Source of the DNA: Diphasiastrum complanatum
Taxonomy: Eukaryota > Streptophyta > Lycopodiopsida > Lycopodiales > Lycopodiaceae
Assembly: GCA_029204225.1 (NCBI GenBank)
Contig: CM055097.1
Coordinates: forward strand, 36,366,976 to 36,430,975
Direction of reading: 5' to 3'
DNA: 64,000 nucleotides
Below the pieces are notes generated by a model, which worked only from the letters and a program-made list of their open reading frames with translations, searched no databases and was not told the DNA's origin. Below, piece by piece: positions 33,672 through 44,489 of this stretch (positions are counted from its first letter, which is position 1; each line of letters opens with the position of its first letter). The position numbers were made by a program, and so were the translations under genes.

Positions 33672-34675
33672 GAAGAGCAGATAGCCAAACAAATTGTAGA
33701 AAAGCATTACAGTATTGACACAAATCTAAACGCAAAACCAAACAGAGCTGAAATCAGATTAAGTATAATCAGATATACAAGTCAATAATGTAGGTGAGCA
33801 CATAACAATAATGGACGTAATCGCGTGCTTCACAAGCTCATCACAATTTGTAAAGGTTATGAACCTATTATTGACAATCAATCTGAAAGAAAGAATCAAT
33901 GCGCAAAGGCATCTACAATGTCTATCTCTGAATTACAGATTATGCTCCGTTATCTTCTGTTCTATATGTTACATTTGAATAGTGAGATGGTATTTAATAT
34001 ATACATAATTTTTACAGGTGTGCACATGAAAAAGATACAAAAGTGGTTGTGTTGTCTGTGGGAGATCGTGGGTGGCTGTTGTTGTTGTCAAAACTGTTTG
34101 CATAGTGCATGGAACGAGCGTGAAGAGGCCACGATGTCGGGGCTTTGCTTAAATTCACGCTGATGAAAATGTGAAAAAAACTCGTGACTTTGTCAAATGC
34201 CTTAGAAAAATCATTTGTAAGGTATCTTTGCCTTTTCTATAAGGGCACCGTCGACATTTGTAGGGCACCTTCGGCATTTGTAGAGCACTTTTGGCATTTG
34301 TAGGGCACCTTTGGCATTTGTAGGGCGCCTTCGACATTTGTAGAGCAGTGTCGCATTTTTCGCCTGTCATAAAATGCATGTAAAAATGCAGTGTCACATT
34401 TTTCGCCTATTCAAATTTACTGGTATTTATGCAGACTGCGCCACTGTCGCTTTTCTAGAAGTGTCGTAAAACACTTCGTTGCTCAGGGTGGCCCTAAGGT
34501 GAAAAAACGACAGTGTCGGGTTTTTTGCGTGTGGAAATTCTCGAGTAAAAATGTAGACTGTGGCGACAAACAGTTCAAATATGCAGACTGTGCGACAACA
34601 CAAGTAAAAATGCAGCAACATGAATGGAGGCAGATTAACATAGGATTTAAGAGAGTAGAGGAGATAAATCCAACA
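33672..34675 (-). repeat. Copia B2 LTR (truncated)
   Basis: Matches the inner and right parts of the copia B LTRs (AGCATTACAGTATTG, AATAATGTAGGTGAGCAC) and ends GATAAATCCAACA, followed by a C run that is the complement of the PPT. The first ~370 bases expected of the LTR are missing. Confidence 0.8.
34243..34342. repeat. 20-bp minisatellite, five units
   Basis: Five head-to-tail units like GGGCACCTTCGGCATTTGTA. The same place in the copia B LTRs carries a single unit. Confidence 0.9.
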
Positions 34676-34682
34676 CCCCCCC

Positions 34683-37318
34683 TTAATTTGGATCCGTGAA
34701 TACCTTGATCTTTAGACTAAGCAATGCACAAAACTTGTTGTGTGCATTAACACTTAATGCTTTTGTGAATATATCTGCAACCATGTCCTGTGTTCTACAG
34801 TACAGTAAGCTTACCTCCTTGTTTAGAACCTTGTCCCTAATATAGTGATATCGAATTTCAATGTGCTTATTCCTAGAGTGAAATCTAGGGTTGGCCGATA
34901 AGGCAATAGCACTCTGATTATCACATAATATAATTGTAGGGCTGTACTTATACAAACTAATGTCTGACAATAAATTTCTCAACCAAAACACTTCTTTAAT
35001 GGATTGAGAAACAGCAATGTATTCTGCTTTTGTAGATGAAAGAGCGATAGAGGTTTGCTTATGACTGTTCCATGAGATAGGACCGTCGTTGAAGAAGAAC
35101 GTAAATCCAGATGTGGACTTATGATTGTCTACATCTGCTCCCTAGCTTACATCAGAGTATCCATTGAGCTGATGGAGATTGTTGTTGTTGAATTCTCCAT
35201 AGCAGATTCCAGGTCCATGGTAGCTCGAATATATCTCATGACTCTTATGAAAGTCTTCCAATGGGTAACGCCAGGATTAGCCATTTATTGGCTGAATGAG
35301 CTTACTGCAAAAGAGATTTCAGCTCTTGTATAGACCATTGCGTACATGAGAGATCCAAATATCGATCGATAAAGATACTCTCTCATCTGCTCATCTTCCT
35401 ACTTGGTCTGGGGACATTGATTCTTTGACAAATGCAGGACTGGATCCATCGGTGAGTGAGCTAACTTATAGTTCATCAGATTATATATGTCAAGAACGTT
35501 GTGAAGATACCTTTGTTGAGTGATATACATCAGTGGTCTCGCTCTGTCTCGATAGATTTGAATGCCCATACAGAAGTGAGCTTCACCCAGGTCAGTCATG
35601 TCGAACTCAGAAAACAGCATATGTTTAGCATCCTTAACCAAATTGGTATTATTGCTGAAAAGCAACATATCATCCACGTATAAGGTGATGATAATGAAGA
35701 ATTGTTGCACCGACTTGAAATAGACGTTGCAATCAACAGTGCTTGGTTGGAAACTTTGTTGGATGAAAAATGTGTTGATCCTCTGAACCCAAGCTTTGGC
35801 AGATTGTTTCAAGCCATTAAGTGCCTTATGGAGTTTACAGACATGATTCTTCCTACCTTCCAGAATATATCCTTCGGGCTGGATCATGTAGATGTCTTCT
35901 TCTATAACTCCATTGAGATAAGTTGTTTGCACATCAAGTTGATGTACTTCAAGGTCGGTAGCTACAACATATGATATGATGGCTCGGATCGATGAATGCT
36001 TGACTACTGGACTAAAAGTCTCATTATAGTCAACGTTGGGGATCTGAGTGAATCCTCGTGCTACCAGTCTTTTCTTCATTCGATGAATCGCTCCATTGGC
36101 GTTGTACTTGATTGTAAAGATCCATTTGCAATCGATGATATTGCAGCCAGTACGAGCTTCGACTAATTACCACGTCTGGTTCTTGATCAGAGAGGAATAC
36201 TCTTTGTCCATGGCTTCTCTCCAGAGATCAGAGTCTGATTGGCTAAGTGCCTCTTTGACTGTTGTCGGTTCCTATATCAAGAGACATGCAGACTCAGGAG
36301 TATACCTTGTGGGCTATGTGCGCACTCGGCAACGCATCCGAACACTCGTAGGTTCTTCATAGAAGGCTTAGAGCCTATCCACACCTCATGGGGTATTCTG
36401 CTTGAGAGGGCCTTGGTTGAACATCTATTCTGAACGTAAGCTGCAGTGAAGACAGCTTCGGCCCAGAAGCTATTGGGCAGTGATGCATGTGCCAACATAC
36501 ATTTAGCTGATCCAACCAGAGTACGGTTCTTCCTCTAGGCCAAGCCATTTGACTGAGGACTATAAGGAGTGATGAATTGCTGCTCAATGTCTTGGCTCTG
36601 GCAATACTCCTAAAATTCAGTAGAGATGTACTCTCCACCATTGTCAGACCTCAAGGCCTTGATCGTCCTTCCAATCTCTTTTTCTGCACGCTCCTTGAAG
36701 TTGAAGCAATTGAAAGTTTCTGATTTCTTCTTGATAGAGTACGTCATAATAAAAGTTATGAAATACTTTGCATCCTTCAAATAAGGATTCTTCATCGAGC
36801 CACAAATGTCTGTATGTACAACGTCTAACAATCCTCTAGCAGTATGTTGATGGCTTGATCTAAATGGTTTCCTAGTCTGCTTACCAACTAAACAGTCTTG
36901 ACAGACAGGTAACTCGACTTTATTATCAGGATAGTCTTGAATAGAAGTATTGAGCGCCTGACTAGAGGCAGAAAAGCAATGACTTAATCTATACAAGTAT
37001 CCATGCCTCTTTCCGAGTGCTAGGATCTTGCATGTCCTATCAACTGTCTTGCATTGATCACATTCGAATTCTACTTTATGTCCTAGATCTGTGATTTTGC
37101 TTACAAAGAGCAGATTTGTACCTAGATTGGGTACATATAGGACCTTAGAAAGTAGCTTAGATTGATCATTTGCAAAGCTTAATCTTATAGTACCTTCACC
37201 TTTAATAGCTTGTGTGCTATTATCGCCAAGGTGAACGTATTTGTTTGTACTATAGGGTGTATAGGACTCGAAACAGCCAATAAGACTGGTCATATGCTGA
37301 GTGGCACCGGAATCCAGG
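34683..37318 (-). pseudogene. Copia B2 pol remnant (protease edge to RNase H)
   Basis: Reads right to left: protease DSGATQHMT at 37318-37285, then GAG-pre-integrase and IN (37293-36610: VCQDCLVGKQTRKPFRS, VVHTDICGSM, LRSDNGGEYISTEF). IN continues in other frames (36641-36277, LPNSFWAEAVFTAAYVQN). RT covers 36079-35399 (TRIxxxD-type region VHQLDVQTTYLNGVIEEDIY, catalytic YVDD in ITLYVDDMLLFSNN), and RNase H 34991-34683 (CDNQSAIALSANPRFHSRN). Frame changes separate IN from RT and RT from RNase H. Gag and the 5' LTR are absent, so the element is truncated at about 37318. It is closely related to copia B (20472-22250). Confidence 0.85.
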
Positions 37319-38039
37319 CATTAGAGAAGTTTTCGATTCTAAAAGGGCCGTATGAGAAATCGTGCCTTAGTAAGAGAATGTTAGAGAGAGAATGATAAAA
37401 TGACCAGAATTTTTTCTCGTTTTCTAGCATGAAACGAAGCACGCTACCAAGAAACAAAGCACATGCCACAAGCGGGAGAAAATTTCCCCCAAAATTTCAT
37501 GTGTAAAGGATCAAAGTTTTACAGAAATAGAACCTCTAGCCTTTTTAAAGATTTTTCCAGTCATGTTGTCACACTAATTTGCATGTCAGCTTGTCGAATA
37601 CTCCTGAGAATGACTTTGAGGAGCTTTGTAAGGAAGTTTTAGCAATGTGGGCTCCTTTTGCAACTTTTTATTGATGTTATATGTCTTGTTCTTGTAGATG
37701 CTGTGATTGCTTTTTGCAATGTTCAGGTTTATTGTTATTCAGCTCTCCCTTAGATTAATAGTTAATATTGTTGTAGATAATGTATTGATGTTTCCAGCTT
37801 CTTGGTTGAGTAAGATGTTCCCTCTGTTATTAGATTAACCACTCCTTTGTGTAGGATCAAGGATTTGGAAGACAAGGCTTAACCTTGTAGAGGTTCAAAT
37901 TCTCTTCCCTTAAACTATTAAAATAAGGGAGAACTTGAAGTTGGGTTTGAATTTTGCTTTTATGTTTTTTCAAATTTGAAAATGCAAATTAAAAAGAGGT
38001 CAATTATGAAATGAAAATGCAAGCTCATAATTTTTGTAG
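37319..38039. other. Anonymous AT-rich stretch
   Basis: No gene or element terminus recognised. It lies between the truncated copia B2 and a repeat block. Confidence 0.55.
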
Positions 38040-38810
38040 AATCATAATCAAGATACGAACATTCCATCATATTCTATGCAAAGAGTGGATCAATTTTGCT
38101 TTTGGCCGCATCTCTATCAGAGTTCATATAAGAAAGTTATGGTATATCAAAGATTTATAGTACAAGATAAGCTTTTGATGACACGACACTTGATTATGTG
38201 GAATATCTCCACCACGCGAGGATCTACATTCTGGTAAGAAAAACTTGCTCATTCTTGCGTCATGGCGATATGCCACATCATCATATTCTATGCAAAGAGT
38301 AGATCAATTTTGCTTTTGACCTCATCTCTATCAGAGTTCAGATAAGAAAGTAATGGTAGATCAAAGATTTATAGTACCAAATAAGCATTCGATGATGTGG
38401 CATTTATATTATTTGATGATGTGGCTTTTGATGATGTGGAATATCTCTACCACGCAAGGATCTACATTCTGGTGAAAAAAGCTTGTCTATTCTCGCGTCA
38501 TGGCGATATGCCACAGCATCAGAATCTTTGATTAGCCATAACTTTCTTATTTGAACTCGGATTGAGATGAAGTAAAAAGCAAAAATGATCTACTCTTCAT
38601 GTAGAATCCATTGGAATGTCTCCACCATGCGAGAATCTGCATTTTGGTAAAGAAATCTGGTCTATTCTTGCCTCATGGCGATATGCCACATCATTAAAAT
38701 CTTTGATTAGCCATAACTTTCTTATTTGAACTCGGATGGAGATGAGGTAAAAAGCAAAAATGATCTACTCTTTGTGTAGAATACATTGGAATGATCACAT
38801 TTTAATTATG
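38040..38810. repeat. Block of interspersed direct and inverted repeats
   Basis: Two modules alternate. Module A (about 90 bases, containing ATTCTATGCAAAGAGT and CATCTCTATCAGAGTTCA) occurs forward at about 38068-38162 and 38279-38372, and reverse-complemented at about 38523-38608 and 38695-38797. Module B (containing ATCTACATTCTGGT and CATGGCGATATGCCACA) occurs forward at about 38205-38280, 38444-38519 and 38615-38692. The order is A>B>A>B><A B><A. No coding potential was seen. Confidence 0.85.
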
Positions 38811-38949
38811 ATTCTATAAAAATATCAAAATTTTCTAGAAAATCTATTGTTGTTCTACTCATCTGTAGTTTAATGGCTAATGTTGTTGTAAATGATGTTT
38901 TGCTCCAAATATATTACTACTAACCATAAGTTTTAAGAGTCGGGTAGTT

Positions 38950-41380
38950 AGGAGTCTTGCGGGCAGCAAGTATTGTCAAATCACAACTCCAGACCCTGCC
39001 CTGTACATATATGTAGTGTGAAGTATTTGTACAAGTACGTGTACAAGGGACCTGATATGATTACGGTGGGGGCTAAAGATGCGGTGGTCAGACATCAGGA
39101 TGCGTGGATGAGATACATCAATTTCTTAATGCTCGATACTTCTCAACCAGTGAGTCATGTTGGCGATTGTTGGGGCTTTCTATGGGTGCTCATAAGCCCA
39201 TGGTGACCCGGTTGGTAGTTCATCTCCCTGGACAAGAATTGGTGTACTTCAGTGAGGGAGTGGATTTAGAGGAGGTCGTAGATGGCCGCTCAGGTACCAC
39301 TTTGACAGCATTCTTTGAACTGAACTGAAGTGGTGATTCAGAGGCTCGAGAGTTGTTGTACCAGGACTTACTAAGGCAGTATTGGTACAACAAGAGAATG
39401 CGTAGATGGACCCGTTGAATCAACATACAGACTACCCCTGTCATTGGTCGCATGTATCTTGTACACCCCTCCGAAGGGTAGAGGTTCTATATGCGAAGGT
39501 GCAAACAGCTTTGAATACTTGCGCATGGATGATGGTGAGTTGTTTTAGTCGTTTAGAGATGCTTGCAGACACAGACTTTTGATAAATGATGCAGATGAGT
39601 GGAGTAGTTGCTTGCGCGAGGCAGTGTCATGGGGCACTCCGTCGCAGCTTCGTCTCATGTTCGCTATGTTTCTTTTGACATGTGCCTCTTCCGACACATT
39701 GGAGCTCTGGAGGAGAATAGAATCACATCTAGTTGAGGATTATGCACATGAGTTGGGATGGCCAATAACGTGAGAGACCATTTCTATGAGTCGGGTTTTA
39801 GTAGACAGAGCTATTCTTGATGTGGAGTCGCACATGCAGGCAGCTGAAAAGTCCTTGGTGAACTTTGGGTTTAGGGTCCCCGATGTCGGTTTTGGCTCAT
39901 CTCCATTGTCTCGCGAAGAGATGTTTGTCGACGAGAACCCTTCGAGGGTTGAAGTTGACATCAAGAGATTGAACGTGGATCAGTGAAAGATTTTCGACCA
40001 TGTAGTACGTGAGCATGTTGTTCGGAGAGTGGGTGGAGTGTTTTTTGTAAATAGTCCGGGTGGTACAGGCAAGACGCACCTGTATAGTGTCATGTTGTCG
40101 TATGTGCATGCACAAGGGTGGATAGCATTGGCAGTTGCATCGTGTGGAACTGCTGCACTGTTGATGAAAGGTGGTAGGACTGCACACTCTCGATTCAAAA
40201 TTTCTCCGACAGAATTGAATGAGAGCTCGACATGCAACATTTCTAAGCAATCTGCAGTAGGTACGCTTTTGATGGCATGTCAACTGATCATTTGGGATGA
40301 GGCTCCCATGGCGCCTAAGTATGCTATAGAGTGTGTAGATCAATCTTTGCGAGATATATTGAGTATCGACGCTCCATTTGGAGGAGTTCCAGTTGTTTTT
40401 GGAGGTGATTTTCGACAGATTCTACTAGTGGTACCGCATGGTAGTCGAGTGCAAATTGTCAGCGCTTCGCTGAAGTGTTCGCGTTTGTGGAAACACATGG
40501 AGGTGCACAAATTGACAAAGAACATGTGCATGATGGGCATGGAGGTTGGCGATAAGGATGAGCAGTTGAGATTTGTAGACTATTTGTTGAGTGTGGGAGA
40601 TGGTTGTGAGCCCACATTCGTGCATCGCGATTCAGACCTGATTTCCTTACCAGAGGGCATGTGCCTAAGGACGCGTGATGTGGGCGAATTGATTGCATTC
40701 ACATATTCTGATGTTGCACGACATTTTAAGAATGTTGAGTTTTTGAGGAGTCGTGCAATATCAACCCCATTGAACAAAGATGTGGATGAGATCAATGCGA
40801 GGGTTGTTGAGCAGCTTCCAGGAGACGTTTCCACTTTTTATAGTGTTGATAGTGTTGTTGAGTGTGAGGGCTCTAATGTCCACCCTATAGAGTATTTGAA
40901 TAGCTTGCAACCGAGTGTGTGTCCTCCACATAAGTTGGTGATGAAGATTGGGATGATTGTGATGTTGTTACGATCGATAGCATCGCACAAGGGATTGTGC
41001 AATGGCACACGATTGATCATCCTCAGATTGGACAGACAGGTCATAGAGGTGGAGATAGTGACCGGGAAGAATATAGGAGGTAGAGTCCTTATTCCACATA
41101 TCCCTATAGTGCCAAGCAATTCGAACATACTGTTTGAATTGCAGAGGGTCCAGTTTCCTATCAGAGCAGCATTTGCCATGACAATAAACAAATCACGGGG
41201 GCAAACTATGGACACGATTGGATTGTATTTGCCTCGACCTATGTTTAGTCACGGGTAGCTGTATGTTGTACTTTCGAGAGTGCGAAATGCAGCAAGTCTT
41301 CGTGTGCTGATTACTGACACGGATCTTGATGGAGTGGCGAGGTACACTCATAATATTGTGTATTCAGAAGTGTTGTAGAA
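38950..41380 (+). pseudogene. Helitron Rep C-terminus and Pif1-like helicase
   Basis: From 38973 the frame matches the end of the Helitron Rep region (CSVKYLYKYVYKGPD; then, shifted, GLSMGAHKPMVTRLVVHLPG). After several stops comes the helicase. The 409-codon uninterrupted part (40029-41258) contains Walker A NSPGGTGKTHLYSV, Walker B IIWDEAPM, FGGDFRQILLVV, and near the end INKSRGQTMDTIGLYLPRP. A TAG at 41256 interrupts the final SHG-LYVVLSRV motif, and similarity ends near 41375 (VARYTHNIVYSEVL, stop). The Rep HUH motif lies in a part not present. Helitrons move by rolling-circle replication; this copy has several stops and is inactive. No terminal hairpin with CTRR was identified. Confidence 0.85.
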
Positions 41381-41454
41381 GTAAGTTTGAAGTGATGTCT
41401 ATGGTTTATGGTTTCGAGATACAAGGTACAATTAGAATTAGAATTGAAGTGTCC

Positions 41455-41545
41455 ATAAATAAATCACAAAGGTAGACAATGGATGCAATGGGATTATATT
41501 TGCCACGTCCAGTATTTAGTCATGGACAATTGTATGTGGCATTGT
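41455..41545 (+). pseudogene. Second Helitron helicase C-terminal scrap
   Basis: Repeats the end of the helicase just upstream: MDAMGLYLPRPVFSHGQLYV against 41210-41260, with differences at both DNA and protein level. It is therefore another copy, not a recent duplicate. It runs in frame into copia A2 sequence. Confidence 0.75.
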
Positions 41546-41549
41546 TGAA

Positions 41550-42720
41550 TAAACAAAACGTTTCTATTACCAAAGCTTTGCTAGATTTAAGCCCTCTGCC
41601 TGACGAAAATGTTCGCGAACATGAAAGTCAAAAGACACGAAGCAGAAATGTTTGCGAACTTCTTGACGAAAAGACAAGAACAAGAAAAATTCGTGAAAGA
41701 GAATTTTTTGCGGTACAGCAGGAGAAAGTCAGACGATGCAAAAGTCAAATGACGCGACAAGAAAATTATCGCGACACCTTTTCTACCTCACGCTCCAAAA
41801 AAGGACCAGCAAGATGATGCAAGTACCCAGAATTATAGATATCTGATTTGATAGCATGACGTCAGCAGATACACTCTAGGTCGTGGCTAATCTACCATTC
41901 TTGTAACTCGTGATTAGCTGTAGATGTTTAGTCACTCTAATCTAGAAGTTACACGACGCGACTATATACTTTTTGGATGATACTTGATAATTGATATACA
42001 TGCTGGCACAGAGGAGATGCCTACGACATCAGGCAAAGAGCTAAGCGAGTGGAGGGAGAAAAATGACAAGGCAGTAGCCTTGCTATCTTCATCCATCGAA
42101 GATAGTCTCACACTTGACCTGGCTACACTCTCCAAAGCTAAGGAGATGTGGGATGCACTGCTCACGAGATTTCAAACGAAATCAAGAAGTCAAATAATGA
42201 TGCTGGAAGATCAACTAACAAATCTACAGTGGAATGGGAAAGACCTCACTTCCTTTGTAAGGAAGATGAAGGATCTATTTCTATCACTACATAACTCTGG
42301 AGCAGAGAACACAGTGTTTGCTGAAAAGCAGCTCACTTACCTGTTGAGAGCTTTACCCATATCTTTCCAGACGATGAGAACCCTGCTCGCGAAAGATCCT
42401 ACAATGACTCTCGAAAAGGCCCAAGAAACAATTTAAGCCTAAGAGGGAGTTGAATCAAAGGCAAGATCGTGATCAGCAAGCATAGGGGACCAACAAAGGC
42501 AACTGGAAGAGCAAAGGGAGGTCGAAACAACAAGGTGGAAAAAAGAAGACTTGCGTGAGATGCAAAAGAGATGGGCACACAGTTGATACATGCTGGCTCA
42601 ATCCAAAGATTGAGTGTATCCACTGCCACAAGAAGGGTCATGCAGCCATCGATTGCTGCCTGAACTCGAGGAACAAATCAGCACCGACAAGAGAACAATA
42701 ACAGTTCATCCTTTGTCGAG
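41550..42720 (+). pseudogene. Copia A2: 3' end of pol joined to gag with zinc knuckles
   Basis: 41550-41650 matches the C-terminus of copia A pol (VSITKALLDLSPLPDE), followed by 3' region sequence similar to 17580-17720. At about 41990 it changes abruptly to gag (EEMPTTSGKELSEWREKNDK, SLTLDLATLSKAKEMWDALL). Gag continues to 42436 and, after a stop, to two CCHC knuckles, CVRCKRDGHTVDTC and CIHCHKKGHAAIDC, at about 42550-42660. So the 3' end precedes the 5' coding region: either a tail-to-head tandem with the intervening LTR deleted, or two scraps joined. The gag frame is cleaner than that of copia A. Confidence 0.8.
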
Positions 42721-43759
42721 GAGCCTAAGAGCTTGAAATGGGCGAAGAGAGATCGAACAGAAACTATTCGATCGCCTACATTTGTGAAGACGTGTGTGCA
42801 GCGTCAACATCTTATTCTAAAGGTGAAGAAGCCATTTGTTGCGGTATTAAAGAATCTAGTTTTATGATTGTTCCATCTTCCTCGTGGGAAAAAACCAACT
42901 TTGTATATATTTGATAATATAAATTCTTTGGATTCTTCCTATATTGTGTCAATAGTGCGGCATTGCATGGAGACCCTCATGACACAACATAAACTTTGTG
43001 TTGTCATCTTGTTCTTGGAGCAAGGTATGAAAGAGGGAATAAAGGCTAGCCTTCACAAAATGAAAGATTTGAAATGAAAATTTTTTTAAGGTTATTACAA
43101 GCTCACAAATCCATTGAAGCAGGGCAATTTGTCTGTTCAAAACCTATAGCCAGTGTTGTTTGTCTTATATAACTCAAACTCTCCGAATGATATTGTTGGA
43201 TGTGTGCATAGCAAACTTAAATTGTTAACCCTATGCTTTAGCAACAGTGGAAAATCTTCTAAAAGTTTTGTGACTTGTAAACCAATTCACAAATAGCAAA
43301 GCACTAACGAGGTGTCAATAGTATCATTGAATCATTCTCTGTTCCAAGCTAGTGGTCCGTGTGTCTTTATAGGATGTCTTACTGTGTAGCGCCACTCCTA
43401 AACAACATTGGGAGAAATTTAATTGTTATCGACAATGCAGAAAATATAAAACAAACGAAAGCGTACTTGGAGGTCCATAACACCTTAGAATCACCCCAAA
43501 CACAAATTCTTCAGATTTTTCAAAAGAAGAAGATCTTGATACATATAAATCTGAGGGGGGTGACGAATGTGTAGAGTTAGATATCGCTATGAATCATTCA
43601 TCTATGCAGAGTGGTTGTGATACCCCTTTTGAACTTTTGTAAAATAAGTATCGGACATTGTCAAAGTTTCAATTATTTTGTGATCAAATTCTATCTTGAA
43701 ATTCTCTTGTCCAATTTTAAAAATGGATTTCGACAAAGTCCAAAATTAATTGAGACAGT
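42721..43759. other. Anonymous DNA left of copia D
   Basis: Frames at 42868-43077 and 43359-43574 (plus) encode peptides I do not recognise. The sequence continues on the far side of copia D at 49902. Confidence 0.5.
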
Positions 43760-43764
43760 GTTAT

Positions 43765-44446
43765 TGTAAAAATTACAGCAAATAAGGATCCTAAAACACT
43801 TGAAATGATGAGGGAAACAATAGATTATGATCTCATAAGATTAGCACAAGTTGAACCATCAAAATCCATCAAAAATCTATGCTTGAACCTCACTGAATGG
43901 CCCAAATCCTTGAAGAAGGCTTCAGACGTGTGAAAGTACGGCCTCCCACAGTCTGAGTACTGTACACCAGACTTACATTCAATCCTATAATCATTAGTAA
44001 TTACAAGTACTCAAACAATTATGAACATAGAGAGCAATTGCACCATTATGAGAGAAAAATCATGAAATTGCTTGATTGATTTTGGTGAGATATCATCACC
44101 TATATATACATGATCCATCACAGTTTTGGGCAGGTATGGGTAGCCCTAAACCTATCCCTAATGCTAATTTTGGTGGATATTTCATCCCTACCAAGTTAGG
44201 GTTGGAATCTTGGAGATCCCTCAACAATGCAAAAATAACCAAAAATAGCTCCTATTTTTTCTCTCTTGTATCTAAGCATAATTTGGACTCAATCCAAAGG
44301 TTCTAACACTTAGGTCTACTTGAGAACATCCTTATGAATGGAATACTATGCTAGTTGGCACGTGTGACAAGCCACATCATGACCATCTAGCTATTTACAA
44401 GTCATATGACCAAAACTAGTCAAGCTAGAATTGTGAGTTTTTAACA
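43765..44446 (-). repeat. Copia D left (3') LTR
   Basis: 682 bases, aligning with 49217-49896 with a small number of substitutions and short indels. Confidence 0.95.
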
Positions 44447-44466
44447 CTCCTCCTCACTATCTAGCT
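44447..44466 (-). promoter_or_regulatory. Polypurine tract of copia D
   Basis: The plus strand reads CTCCTCCTCACTATC next to the LTR, i.e. a GTGAGGAGGAG purine tract on the coding strand just before the 3' LTR. Confidence 0.75.
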
Positions 44467-44489
44467 TGGTTCAATCATTGCTTTACTAA

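Noticed and set aside
34155-34397. Possible CRISPR-like or Cys-rich peptide array
   Set aside because: It is a 20-bp tandem repeat without spacers inside a plant LTR. The peptide is a by-product of the repeat.
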